Positions 25,601-31,624 of a stretch of 31,683 bases of DNA are shown in pieces (positions within the stretch are counted from its first letter, which is position 1; every line of letters begins with the position of its first letter). The stretch is from assembly GCA_036259875.1 (NCBI GenBank), contig DATAAZ010000067.1, positions 1-31,683 of the forward strand, given 5' to 3'. The translations under genes and the position numbers were made by a program. The stretch is from DATAAZ01 sp036259875. Its GTDB lineage: Bacteria; Actinomycetota; Thermoleophilia; Gaiellales; Gaiellaceae. The notes beneath the pieces were generated by a model that was not told where the DNA came from, did no database searches, and was given only the letters and a program-made list of their open reading frames with translations.

Positions 25601-25649
25601 GCCGACCCTCGTCGGCGACCTCCAGAGGACCCAGGATCCGGAAATCCAT
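22635..25649 (-). CDS. Membrane-anchored SARP regulator fused to a beta-propeller and LivJ-type receptor
   Basis: A 1004-residue single-pass protein. Residues 1-95 are a SARP/OmpR winged helix (FRILGPLEVADEGRRVELGG, KQRALLAILL, TLQAHVSRLRR). Residues 97-245 are the BTAD bundle. One transmembrane helix lies at about 273-294 after a basic stretch. Residues about 310-605 hold repeated blades (GVWVLDADD, AIWIGNGGE, AVWVADP, GVWVTS; each with I-DP-T/N). Residues about 625-1000 form a periplasmic-binding domain like branched-chain amino-acid receptors (FLIVSDLPLQG, VLGVIGTFNYGCS, ALIASDGFWG). Topology predicts DNA binding inside and ligand sensing outside in one chain. It shares its upstream region with a gene stub and a heptamer array likely to be its own operator. 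Confidence 0.9.
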   Translation of the reverse strand: MDFRILGPLEVADEGRRVELGGRKQRALLAILLVHANEVVSADKLIDELWAETPPPTAAKTLQAHVSRLRRSINVDGSPKGQGGPLVTRGQGYILKVEPGQLDAERFQRLLEDGRRALARGEAGFAAQKLDEALALWRGPALADFVYESFAQEEIARLEELRLGALEERLEAELALGRHAEVVAELEALLARHPLRERLRGQLMLALYRSGRQAEALEVYQRGRRALAEELGLEPSQPLQRLERQILGHDPELAAPARAEAPRASPPVRRRPRLVVVAGALILAAAVGTALFQLTRPGTEAAPESDRAVDGTGVGVLDPKTGELVSTIRLGTSPANVAVGEGGVWVLDADDRTISKVDPNERTLLRTFSTGSTPTSIAVGAGAIWIGNGGESSYPGSISRIDPDSGAVDATIDLPGSGVRGYFQGGGTDQQLIAVTDEAVWVINRDFTVSRIDPRTNRVVATIADVGATSIATGEGEVWVVGDEGVAEIDPATNAVSRRIEVAAESLTSLAVGAGAVWVADPVGGSVWRVDLGHEHVLRTIPLELGVGWVAFGEGAVWATNEVAGTVHRIDPTTNRARVVRRMPAPAGVAVGEEGVWVTSAGQLSADAALPASACGDVFYGGAGSPRFLIVSDLPLQGTREFTLPMVEAIRFVLERRGFKAGPYTVGYQSCDDSTAQAGGFDAYRCLSNAKAYARTPHVLGVIGTFNYGCSQVEIPVANQAPGGPLAMISPSNTPTFLTRPVRGIDPDELEKLYPSGERNYVRIAAADHLAARALAQAAKELGNERVAVLWDRDDPDGDVAAYAADMRERAQTLGLEVVDAATWNPRARSFDRLARRVAAARPDAVLFTGAGPPHVDALLRDLRARLGRGVALIASDGFWGVSGPAAQGMYIGNYGIPNSELPPKGRRFLAKLEADGGDPGPDFSAAYGAQAAEILLDAIARSDGTRPSVTRELFRTNVEDGILGDIRFDENGDLVEGPVTIYRIAGNRAVVDRVVIASLTTGG

Positions 25650-25690
25650 CTCGCTTGCTTCACCCTCCGGCGGCAGGTGAGCCGCTCAAC

Positions 25691-25742
25691 CCGCAGCGGG
25701 CGTGCAACCAACTTTGACCGACCTGCAACCGACGCGCAACCG
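25691..25742. promoter_or_regulatory. SARP-type heptamer array, copy 1
   Basis: Four heptamers lie in direct orientation: TGCAACC (25703-25709), TTTGACC (25713-25719), TGCAACC (25724-25730) and CGCAACC (25735-25741), at steps of 10, 11 and 11 bp. Heptameric direct repeats near one helical turn are the known binding pattern of SARP regulators, and a SARP gene starts 53 bp to the left. About 45 of 52 bases match copy 2. No clear -10 could be placed on either strand. Confidence 0.65.
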
Positions 25743-25797
25743 GTGTTTTGCACGGTTGTCGCGACGGTTAAGCGACGGACGGTGAAGGAGGAAAAGC

Positions 25798-25911
25798 ATG
25801 AGAAAGATCGTCGCGGTGAGCGCGCTCGCGGTTTACTGCGACTCCCGGCGCCGGCGCACCAGCCGGAACCAAGTGAAAACGCGGACTGCGTCGTGCGGTT
25901 CAACCAGGTAG
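25798..25911 (+). pseudogene. Stub of a secreted-protein gene beside SARP operator copy 1
   Basis: A very strong ribosome site (AAGGAGGAAAAGC) leads into an ATG encoding MRKIVAVSALAV, a signal-peptide start, but the frame turns into Arg-rich sequence and stops after 37 codons. The adjacent frames keep short runs (for example PAPAHQPEPSENADCVVRFNQ) without making a protein. By position it is the counterpart of the cupin gene downstream of operator copy 2. I read it as a decayed or deleted target gene. A tiny functional peptide cannot be ruled out. Confidence 0.5.
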
Positions 25912-26083
25912 CACGTCGCCGTTGAGGACGGGCGGAACGCTCATGGAGTGTTTGTCGAGCCATGGGTTCACCGTGCTCGCCGCGGACACGGCGCCAGCTG
26001 CCGGGGCGTAACCAGGATGGAGATCGCGGACCGCCGCCGCAGCGGCTTCCGCGGGGGCATCGGACGAACAGAGAGGACGTGTG
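25912..26083. other. Degenerate region inside the duplicated SARP locus
   Basis: No convincing gene is seen here. A minus-strand open frame across 25900-26202 is Ala-rich and lacks recognisable motifs. The wider stretch 25650-26842 (about 1.2 kb) has no intact gene: it holds the two operator copies, two signal-peptide stubs and the decayed SARP copy listed separately. Confidence 0.45.
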
Positions 26084-26164
26084 ATGAGGATCCTATTTGC
26101 CGCGGCTTTGTCCCTCGCTGCGCTCATCGCAGCGACGGCAGCGCTCGCGCACTCGCTGTCGTGA
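26084..26164 (+). pseudogene. Second signal-peptide stub (26 aa)
   Basis: An ATG preceded by GAGAGGA encodes MRILFAAALSLAALIAATAALAHS, a textbook signal peptide with a possible cleavage site after ALA, then stops two codons later. The DNA that follows is the decayed 3' side of the second SARP copy on the other strand. This looks like the start of a secreted-protein gene cut off at a rearrangement junction. It could also encode a free small membrane peptide. Confidence 0.45.
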
Positions 26165-26189
26165 AGCTCACGGGCGGCGACGAGCGCGA

Positions 26190-26711
26190 CGTCGGCGGTC
26201 AAATCGCTCTAGGAGCGCGCTCAACCGCATTTGTTCGGGCGCGCAATCTCTTGCAGGGCGAACGGCTCGTAGGCGAAAATCGGGGAGCGCCGGGCTGCGC
26301 CAAAGCGGGAGCGCCGCGTCGATTCTCGGCTGGGATTCCCGGCTCCGAGCGAGCGCACCGCCGCCGTCTTCGAGGAGGCGCTGCAACCGTTCGGCGTCTG
26401 GCTGCCCGGGCCCGATCCGCCGCACGTGCCCTTTTCGCGCGTATCGACCGACCCTCGCCGTGTCGGAGCGACCGTCGCCGGTGAGCGATCTGCAGAACCC
26501 GCGAGACGTGGCGCTGGAGCGTCTTCGCGGCCGTCCGCGGAGGCGCAGCGTCTTCGTCTCCCGCACCCCTCGTCGATGAGCTGTCAGCCGAGACAATCTC
26601 GTTCGCTCGGCGGAGCAGCACCGCAAGGAGAGCACGCTGCTTGGCGACCGCCCAGCTCCATCCGCCGGCCTGCGTCGTTGGCGGCAAGCGGTCCGAGATC
26701 CGGAGCTCCGC
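26190..26711 (-). pseudogene. Decayed N-terminal half of a second SARP/BTAD regulator
   Basis: Minus-strand DNA encodes, across several frames, a degenerate copy of the first 170 residues of the regulator ending at 22635. One frame gives DLGPLAANDAGRRMELGG (intact: ILGPLEVADEGRRVELGG). A second gives KQRALLAVLLRRANEIVSAD and TAAKTLQRHVSRV. A third gives GQPDAERLQRLLEDGGGALAR and ALPLWRSPALPDF (intact: GQLDAERFQRLLEDGRRALAR, ALALWRGPALADF). At least two frameshifts separate these blocks. The transmembrane, propeller and receptor parts are missing. It is oriented away from operator copy 2, exactly as the intact gene is from copy 1. Confidence 0.85.
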
Positions 26712-26745
26712 CCCTCGACCCCTCTGCAGCAACCGAAGCCCGTAG

Positions 26746-26797
26746 CCGCAGCGAGATTGCAACCAACTTTGACCCACCTGCAACCAAACCGCAACCG
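26746..26797. promoter_or_regulatory. SARP-type heptamer array, copy 2
   Basis: Same architecture as copy 1: TGCAACC (26758-26764), TTTGACC (26768-26774), TGCAACC (26779-26785) and CGCAACC (26790-26796), again at steps of 10, 11 and 11 bp. The heptamers are identical to copy 1, while bases between them have changed. The secreted cupin gene starts 47 bp to the right and the dead SARP copy lies to the left. Confidence 0.65.
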
Positions 26798-26842
26798 CCG
26801 CTCTCCACGCTCGGCCTGGCAACGAGTGAAAGGAGAGAAGTC

Positions 26843-27469
26843 GTGACCAACCGAGTCTTCACGATCGTCCCGGCCGGGCGGCGCAGGCGAGCGGTGGTGC
26901 TGCTCGGCGCCGCCGCGCTGTCAGCCGCGGTGATCTTCGGCGCGGCTCAAGCGTCGGCCACGCCGGGGAGCGGCGTGAGCGGTCCGATCGTCGCGCGCGG
27001 CTTCGCGTCACAGGAGGTCGTGATCGGCGTTCCGCGCACGGTCACCGTGACGAAGCGCGTGCGATTCCGCATCCGCGGAACGATTGTCAGCAGGCGCGTG
27101 AGCTTCAGAGTGGCAACCGTGGAGCCGCTGATGAGGTGCGGCGCCGCGGCTCCCTCCTGTGACATTGCCTTCCAGCAGCTCACGTTCCAGCCGGGCGGAC
27201 ATACCGGGTGGCACACGCATCCCGGGCCGACGTTCGTCGCGGTCGCGCAGGGCGAGGGGACGCTGTACCACGGAATAGCCGGGTGCCCGTCGCACCGGTA
27301 CGGGCCTAACAGCGGCTTCTTCCAGCCGTCGGCGGAGGTGCACAATTTCCGGAACGAGGGCTCGACGCCGGTGGTCTTGCACGCGTTCTACGCCCTCCCG
27401 ACCGGGACTCCGAACGCCGCGATCCGAACCGACCAACCGCAGCCGGCGGCCTGCCCCCACATTCCATAA
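26843..27469 (+). CDS. Secreted or membrane-anchored cupin-domain protein
   Basis: A 208-residue protein with a basic N terminus, then a hydrophobic span (AVVLLGAAALSAAVIFGAAQASA) that is a signal peptide or anchor. The C-terminal 100 residues form a cupin barrel: GGHTGWHTHPGPTFVAVAQGEGTLYHG carries the G(X)5HXH metal motif and VHNFRNEG the second-motif His. The GTG at 26843 follows a strong ribosome site (AAAGGAGAG); the open frame upstream runs through the SARP relic and is not coding. It sits 47 bp beyond operator copy 2, so it is the likely target of the SARP. A strong hairpin terminator follows. Ligand unknown. Confidence 0.85.
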   Translation: MTNRVFTIVPAGRRRRAVVLLGAAALSAAVIFGAAQASATPGSGVSGPIVARGFASQEVVIGVPRTVTVTKRVRFRIRGTIVSRRVSFRVATVEPLMRCGAAAPSCDIAFQQLTFQPGGHTGWHTHPGPTFVAVAQGEGTLYHGIAGCPSHRYGPNSGFFQPSAEVHNFRNEGSTPVVLHAFYALPTGTPNAAIRTDQPQPAACPHIP

Positions 27470-27477
27470 GCCGTTCG

Positions 27478-27516
27478 ACAGAGGCCGCGCCCGACTGGTC
27501 GAGGCGCGGCCTCTGT
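27478..27516. terminator. Bidirectional intrinsic terminator-like hairpin
   Basis: A perfect 14-bp stem, ACAGAGGCCGCGCC (27478-27491) with GGCGCGGCCTCTGT (27503-27516), closes an 11-nt loop. It sits between the converging cupin (ends 27469) and HtrA (ends 27535) genes. There is no long T tract on either side, as is common in high-GC actinobacteria. Confidence 0.85.
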
Positions 27517-27534
27517 GTCGTTCCTACCGGAGCG

Positions 27535-28671
27535 CTAGGCCGGGCGCGACCCGAGCGTGGCGGTGACGGTCCGGGTCTCGCCGTCGCGCACGACGGTCAG
27601 CTCAAGTTCGTCCCCGGGCTTCTTCGACTCGATGAGGCGCTGCAGGTCCTCGGCACTCGCGACCGCCTGGCCGTCGGCTTCCTCGATTACGTCGCCGGCG
27701 CGAAGGCCCGCCTCCGCGGCCGGCGAGCCGGCGCGAACCTCGGCGACCTCGGCGCCCGCCGTCCCGTCCGTCTCGGTGAGCGAGACGCCGAGGTAGGCGT
27801 GCTCGACCCTGCCGTTCGAGAGAAGCTGCTCGACGACCGCGCGGACCGTGTTCGACGGGATCGCGAACCCGACGCCGTCGTTTCCGCCCGACTCGCTTTC
27901 GATCTGGGCGTTGACGCCGACGACCTCCGCCCGGGTGTTGAGCAGCGGCCCGCCCGAGTTGCCCCGGTTGATGGCGGCGTCGGTCTGGATCGCGTCCGGG
28001 ATCGAGTAGCCGTTGGGGGCTTCGATGCGCCGGTCGACCGCGCTGACGATGCCGCTCGTCACCGTCTCTTCGAGCCCGTACGGGCTTCCGATCGCGACGA
28101 CGGCGTCGCCGACCCGGAGGTCGTCGGAGTCGCCGAGCGCGAGCGGCTCGAGTAGACGCGCGGGCGCGTCGACCTCGAGCACGGCGAGATCCGTGGACGC
28201 GTCGGTGCCGACCACGCGCGCCTCGTACGAGGATCCATCCGAGAACGTGACCTTGATCGATTCCGCGGCCTCGACAACGTGCGCGTTCGTCACGATGTGG
28301 CCCTCGTCGTCGTAGACGAAGCCCGAGCCCTGTGCTCGTTGTTGCTGCGGCGCGTCGCCGAACGAGAACGGAGCCGACCCGCCTTCGCCCGTTACGGTGA
28401 TCTCGACGACCGAGGCAGCCGCGCGGCGATGGATCTCGCCGACGCTCAGCGTGTCGCCCGTCGAAACGGATGCCGGAGTCGCTTCGTCGGCGGGGGCGGC
28501 CGTGTCACGGACGGCTCTGGTCGTCGACTCGTTCGTCGCGAGCGCAGTCGACGTCGCGGCACCGATGCCGCCGCCCGCGAGTGCGACGGCAACGTGGGGG
28601 GCGGCGCCGGCGAGCGAGCGACGGCTCGGCCGGCGGAACCTGCGTGGGTGTTGGGTCTCGTGGAGTTCCAC
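27535..28671 (-). CDS. htrA: HtrA/DegP-type trypsin-like serine protease with PDZ domain
   Basis: A 378-residue envelope quality-control protease. A short cytoplasmic basic stretch and a membrane span (about 22-45) are followed by a low-complexity linker and the chymotrypsin-fold domain. The triad is H131 (TNAHVV), D161 (STDLAVLEV) and S239 (GNSGGPLL). A PDZ domain occupies about 290-375 (YLGVSL, GSPAAEAGLRAGDVI). The GTG at 28671 has no Shine-Dalgarno. It diverges from a two-component system, with the octamer array 20-60 bp upstream, so it is very likely controlled by that system, as HtrA/PepD is by MprAB in mycobacteria. Confidence 0.93.
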   Translation of the reverse strand: MELHETQHPRRFRRPSRRSLAGAAPHVAVALAGGGIGAATSTALATNESTTRAVRDTAAPADEATPASVSTGDTLSVGEIHRRAAASVVEITVTGEGGSAPFSFGDAPQQQRAQGSGFVYDDEGHIVTNAHVVEAAESIKVTFSDGSSYEARVVGTDASTDLAVLEVDAPARLLEPLALGDSDDLRVGDAVVAIGSPYGLEETVTSGIVSAVDRRIEAPNGYSIPDAIQTDAAINRGNSGGPLLNTRAEVVGVNAQIESESGGNDGVGFAIPSNTVRAVVEQLLSNGRVEHAYLGVSLTETDGTAGAEVAEVRAGSPAAEAGLRAGDVIEEADGQAVASAEDLQRLIESKKPGDELELTVVRDGETRTVTATLGSRPA

Positions 28672-28691
28672 GCGGCCATCGAACCACGCGG

Positions 28692-28732
28692 GAGTAAGAC
28701 GGGCCTGAGAGCGGGCTAAGAAGTGGCTAAGA
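28692..28732 (+). promoter_or_regulatory. Four-octamer 11-bp array (response-regulator operator A)
   Basis: Octamers GAGTAAGA (28692), GCCTGAGA (28703), GGCTAAGA (28714) and GGCTAAGA (28725) repeat in direct orientation at exactly 11 bp. OmpR/PhoB-family regulators bind such one-turn direct repeats. The array lies between htrA and the response regulator. It matches the array near 31625-31665 in about 31 of 42 positions. Confidence 0.75.
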
Positions 28733-28740
28733 CCGCGCCG

Positions 28741-28760
28741 CTCTTAGATCCCTCTAAGAG
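28741..28760. promoter_or_regulatory. Perfect CTCTTAGA/TCTAAGAG inverted repeat
   Basis: CTCTTAGA (28741-28748) and TCTAAGAG (28753-28760) are exact reverse complements around TCCC. Each arm contains the CTAAGA core of the neighbouring array. It lies 21-43 bp upstream of the response regulator start and could be an autoregulatory site overlapping its promoter. Confidence 0.55.
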
Positions 28761-28783
28761 TCGTGGCGCACAATGGACGCGTG

Positions 28784-29458
28784 ATGGACGTCCTCGTCGT
28801 CGACGACGAGCGCCCCGTCCGGGAGGCGCTTCGTCGCGCGCTCGAGCTCGAGGGCTACGCCGTCGAGCTCGCCGCCGACGGCTACGAGGCGCTCGACCGC
28901 CTCCAGCACGGCGACGTCGACCCCGACGCGCTCGTCCTCGACGTTCTGATGCCGGGGCTCGACGGACTCGAGGTCTGTCGGCGTCTGCGGCGGGCGGGGA
29001 ACCGCCTGCCCGTCCTGATGCTGACCGCCCGCGCGGAGGTCGCGGATCGCGTCGCCGGCCTCGACGCGGGCGCCGACGATTACCTCGTGAAGCCGTTCGC
29101 GCTCGAGGAGCTCTTCGCCCGCCTTCGCGCCCTCCTGCGGCGGACGAACGGGAGCGGCGATCTCCTGCGCTTCGCCGACCTGGAGCTCGACCCCGGAACG
29201 CGCGAGGTCCGCCGCGGGGCAGAGCCGATCGAGCTCACACGGACGGAGTTCGCTCTCCTCGAGCTCTTTCTCCGGAACCCGCGGCAGGTGCTCACCCGCT
29301 CCCTCATCTACGAGCGTGTCTGGGGGTACGACTTCGGTCCCGGCTCGAACTCGCTCGACGTCTACATCGGGTATCTCCGACGTAAGACGGAAGCGGGCGG
29401 CAGGCCGCGGCTCATCCACACGGTGCGTGGCGTCGGGTACGCGCTGCGCGAGGCGTGA
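28784..29458 (+). CDS. OmpR-family response regulator (MprA-like)
   Basis: A 224-residue regulator. The receiver domain has acidic pair D7-D8 (VVDDE), phospho-acceptor D53 (LVLDVLMPGLDG), the switch Thr in LMLTARAE and Lys in DYLVKPF. The C-terminal winged helix has LTRTEFALLELFLRNP, SLIYERVWGYDF, SNSLDVYIGYLRRK and HTVRGVGYALRE. I chose the ATG at 28784, which begins right at the first receiver strand; GTG codons at 28781 and 28763 are possible. The stop overlaps the kinase start by four bases (GTGA). Octamer arrays upstream suggest it controls itself, htrA and the secreted gene at 30881. Confidence 0.93.
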   Translation: MDVLVVDDERPVREALRRALELEGYAVELAADGYEALDRLQHGDVDPDALVLDVLMPGLDGLEVCRRLRRAGNRLPVLMLTARAEVADRVAGLDAGADDYLVKPFALEELFARLRALLRRTNGSGDLLRFADLELDPGTREVRRGAEPIELTRTEFALLELFLRNPRQVLTRSLIYERVWGYDFGPGSNSLDVYIGYLRRKTEAGGRPRLIHTVRGVGYALREA

Positions 29459-30858
29459 GCTTCCGGGCCCGTCTCACCGTCGCCGTCGCGGTCGCGGTCG
29501 CCGTCGCAATCGTGCTCGCGTCCGCAATCGTCTACGTCGCCGTCCGGAGGGAGCTCCGTTCGGAGGTCGACCAGGGGCTGCGAGCGCGCGCGGAGCTGAT
29601 CTCGAGGGTCCCCGTCCGCGCGATCGAGTCGCGGCCCGGCCGATTCTTCCTCGAGATCCCCGCGCCGACGCTCGGCGAGGCGGGCGGTTACGCGCAGGTC
29701 GTCACGGCGGACGGCGCCACGCTGAGACCGCCGCAAACGAGCGTCTCGCTCCCCGCGAGCGAGGAGGCGCGCGACGTGGCGGCCGGCACGAACGAAGCGT
29801 TCTTCGAGGACGAAGACGTCGCGGGGACGCACGTACGCGTCCTGACGACCCGGCTGGGGGACGGCTACGCGCTCCAGCTCGCGCGCCCCCTCACCGAGGT
29901 CGACGACACGCTCGCACGCCTCCGCACGATCCTCGTCCTCGTCGGGCTCGGCGGTGTCGGTATCGCGGCAGCCCTGGGGCTCGCCGTCGCACGCACGGCG
30001 CTCGCACCCGTACGGCGCCTGACGGAGGCGACGGAGCACGTGACGGAGACCCGGGATCTAACGCGCCGCATCGACGACCAGGGGCGCGACGAGCTCAGCC
30101 GCCTGGCGACCAGCTTCAACGCGATGCTCGCCGCACTCGAGGAGGCCGCTCGCGCGCAGCGGCAGCTGGTTGCCGACGCCTCGCACGAGCTCCGCACGCC
30201 GCTCACGAGCCTCCGCACCAACATCGAGGTGCTCGCACGCGACGACACCATGCCGGCCAACGAGCGCGAACAGCTGCTCTCCGACGTCGTCGAGCAGCTG
30301 GGCGAGATGACCGCGCTCGTGGCCGAGCTGGTCGAGCTCGCGCGCGGCGACCAGCACGCCGGCGAGCCGGAGGAGATCCGCCTCGGTGGCCTCGTCGCCG
30401 AGGCGGTCGAGCGGGCGCGGCGAAACGCCCCAGGGGTCGCGTTCGCCCTCGAGACGGACGAGTCGACCGTCCACGGCGTGCGGTCGTCGATCGAGCGCGC
30501 GGTCGCGAACCTGCTCGACAACGCTGCCAAGTGGAGCCCCGACGGCGGGATCGTCGAGGTCGGCGTCGCGGACGCAGAGGTGACCGTCCGCGACCACGGA
30601 CCGGGGATCGAGGACGAGGATCTCCCCTACGTCTTCGACCGCTTCTACCGTGCGCCCGCCGCACGTGGGATGCCGGGCTCGGGCCTCGGCCTCGCGATCG
30701 TCCGCCAGGTCGCGGAAGCGCACGGCGGCGCCGTGACAGCCGAGCGGGCGAACGGCGGCGGGACTCGCGTCCGCTTGCGGCTCCCCGCCGCGGCCGCTCC
30801 CGCCGCCGAACGCTCGCCTGGAGAAACGGTCGCCGGGTCGACCACGCCGGCGCCCTGA
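29455..30858 (+). CDS. Membrane sensor histidine kinase (MprB-like)
   Basis: A 467-residue kinase pairing with the preceding regulator. TM1 is about 8-30 (an Ala-Val repeat encoded by short GTCGCG-type tandem units) and TM2 about 158-179, enclosing an extracellular sensor of about 125 residues. HAMP follows, then the H-box at H244 (ADASHELRTPLTSL), N-box (NLLDNAAKWS), G1 (DHGPGIEDEDL), F-box (VFDRFYR) and G2 (GSGLGLAIV). The extracellular loop has no recognised ligand fold. The GTG start overlaps the regulator stop. Converges with the secreted-protein gene 22 bp beyond its stop. Likely senses envelope state. Confidence 0.92.
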   Translation: MSFRARLTVAVAVAVAVAIVLASAIVYVAVRRELRSEVDQGLRARAELISRVPVRAIESRPGRFFLEIPAPTLGEAGGYAQVVTADGATLRPPQTSVSLPASEEARDVAAGTNEAFFEDEDVAGTHVRVLTTRLGDGYALQLARPLTEVDDTLARLRTILVLVGLGGVGIAAALGLAVARTALAPVRRLTEATEHVTETRDLTRRIDDQGRDELSRLATSFNAMLAALEEAARAQRQLVADASHELRTPLTSLRTNIEVLARDDTMPANEREQLLSDVVEQLGEMTALVAELVELARGDQHAGEPEEIRLGGLVAEAVERARRNAPGVAFALETDESTVHGVRSSIERAVANLLDNAAKWSPDGGIVEVGVADAEVTVRDHGPGIEDEDLPYVFDRFYRAPAARGMPGSGLGLAIVRQVAEAHGGAVTAERANGGGTRVRLRLPAAAAPAAERSPGETVAGSTTPAP

Positions 30859-30880
30859 CGCGCGCGGATGCCAGAGCCGG

Positions 30881-31525
30881 CTACAAGTGCCGAAACGGGG
30901 GCCGGCCGCCGTGGTGGCCGCGCCACCGAGGAAGCTCGCCGTTCACGATCGCGTCGATCCGGCAGCGCAGGCGCTCGAGCATCTCGTCCGCCTGCTCTCG
31001 CGTCATCGTTCGATCCGCGACGGCGTCGTCGAGGCGCTGCTCGGCTTCGCGGAGCATCGCCTGCTCGACGCCGTCGACGGGCTTGTCCTGCGCCTCGGCG
31101 ACGTCCGCGAGCGACTGGCCGCGGGCGAGCCGCCCGCGAAGCTCGCCGACGCTGAGATCGAGGTACTCGGCGGCCGCGCACAGGTCGGCCCCGAGCCCGT
31201 GCATGCGGTGATGGAAGCCGCCGAAGAAGGGGCCGAAGAACGGCGGGACCTCGCCCGACTCGATCCGCGACCTGAGCTCGTCGGCCTGCTCCTCCGTGAT
31301 TCGTCCCGCCTCGAGCGCCGCGTCGACCTGGTCGAGCGCCGCCGCCTTCGTCGCGTCGTCGAGCTCGTCCCTGGACACGCCGAGGTGTCTTGCGACGGCG
31401 TCGAGGAACGACGACGGCGAAGGCCCCTCGCTTTGAGAGGCGGCGATCGCGGCGCCTCCGCCGCCTGTGACGACGAGCGCAGCCGCCGCAACGGTGAGCG
31501 CCTTCCTCGTGGGAACTCTCCTCAT
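30881..31525 (-). CDS. Secreted helical protein with His-rich segments
   Basis: A 214-residue exported protein. The signal peptide (RRVPTRKALTVAAAALVVTG...AAIAASQS) is followed by two related helical units: FLDAVARHLGVSRDELDDATKAAALDQVDAALEAGRITEEQADELRSRI, and YLDLSVGELRGRLARGQSLADVAE...RTMTREQADEMLERL. This pattern occurs in actinobacterial secreted proteins of unknown role. Between and after the units are FFGPFFGGFHHRMHG and a His-rich tail (RGHHGGRPPFRHL) that may bind metal. A strong ribosome site (AAAGGAGG) precedes the ATG. Two octamer arrays lie upstream, so it is a likely stress-regulon member, perhaps a periplasmic-type chaperone like Spy/CpxP; that function is inference. Confidence 0.82.
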   Translation of the reverse strand: MRRVPTRKALTVAAAALVVTGGGGAAIAASQSEGPSPSSFLDAVARHLGVSRDELDDATKAAALDQVDAALEAGRITEEQADELRSRIESGEVPPFFGPFFGGFHHRMHGLGADLCAAAEYLDLSVGELRGRLARGQSLADVAEAQDKPVDGVEQAMLREAEQRLDDAVADRTMTREQADEMLERLRCRIDAIVNGELPRWRGHHGGRPPFRHL

Positions 31526-31569
31526 GCTGCCTCCTTTCGCTCGCGTGATCCAGCGAGGGGAACAGCCCC

Positions 31570-31610
31570 GCGTAAGAGAGAGCTGAACGGCCTCTGAGAA
31601 GCTCCTAAGA
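31570..31610 (+). promoter_or_regulatory. Four-octamer 11-bp array (operator B2)
   Basis: On the plus strand, GCGTAAGA (31570), AGCTGAAC (31581), CTCTGAGA (31592) and TCCTAAGA (31603) repeat at exactly 11 bp. The order of variants matches arrays A and B1. It is the weaker half of a large inverted repeat centred at about 31617-31618, and lies 45-85 bp upstream of the secreted gene. Confidence 0.6.
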
Positions 31611-31624
31611 ACCGCGTCGGGACG

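Noticed and set aside
25742..25797. A -35/-10 promoter between SARP array copy 1 and the stub gene
   Set aside because: TTGCAC at 25748 has no -10 at acceptable spacing, and nothing equivalent exists beside copy 2.
25900..26202. Minus-strand 100-aa open frame in the SARP duplication
   Set aside because: It has no ribosome site or recognisable motif, is Ala-rich, and overlaps the signal-peptide stub and the SARP relic.
28741..28760. Reading the 8-bp palindrome as a transcription terminator
   Set aside because: The flanking genes diverge, so no transcript ends there; the arms carry the regulon core motif and no T tract follows.
29475..29510. Short GTCGCG/GTCGCC tandem units as a phase-variable repeat
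   Set aside because: They encode the Ala-Val run of the kinase's first membrane helix, and imperfect units in GC-rich coding DNA explain them.
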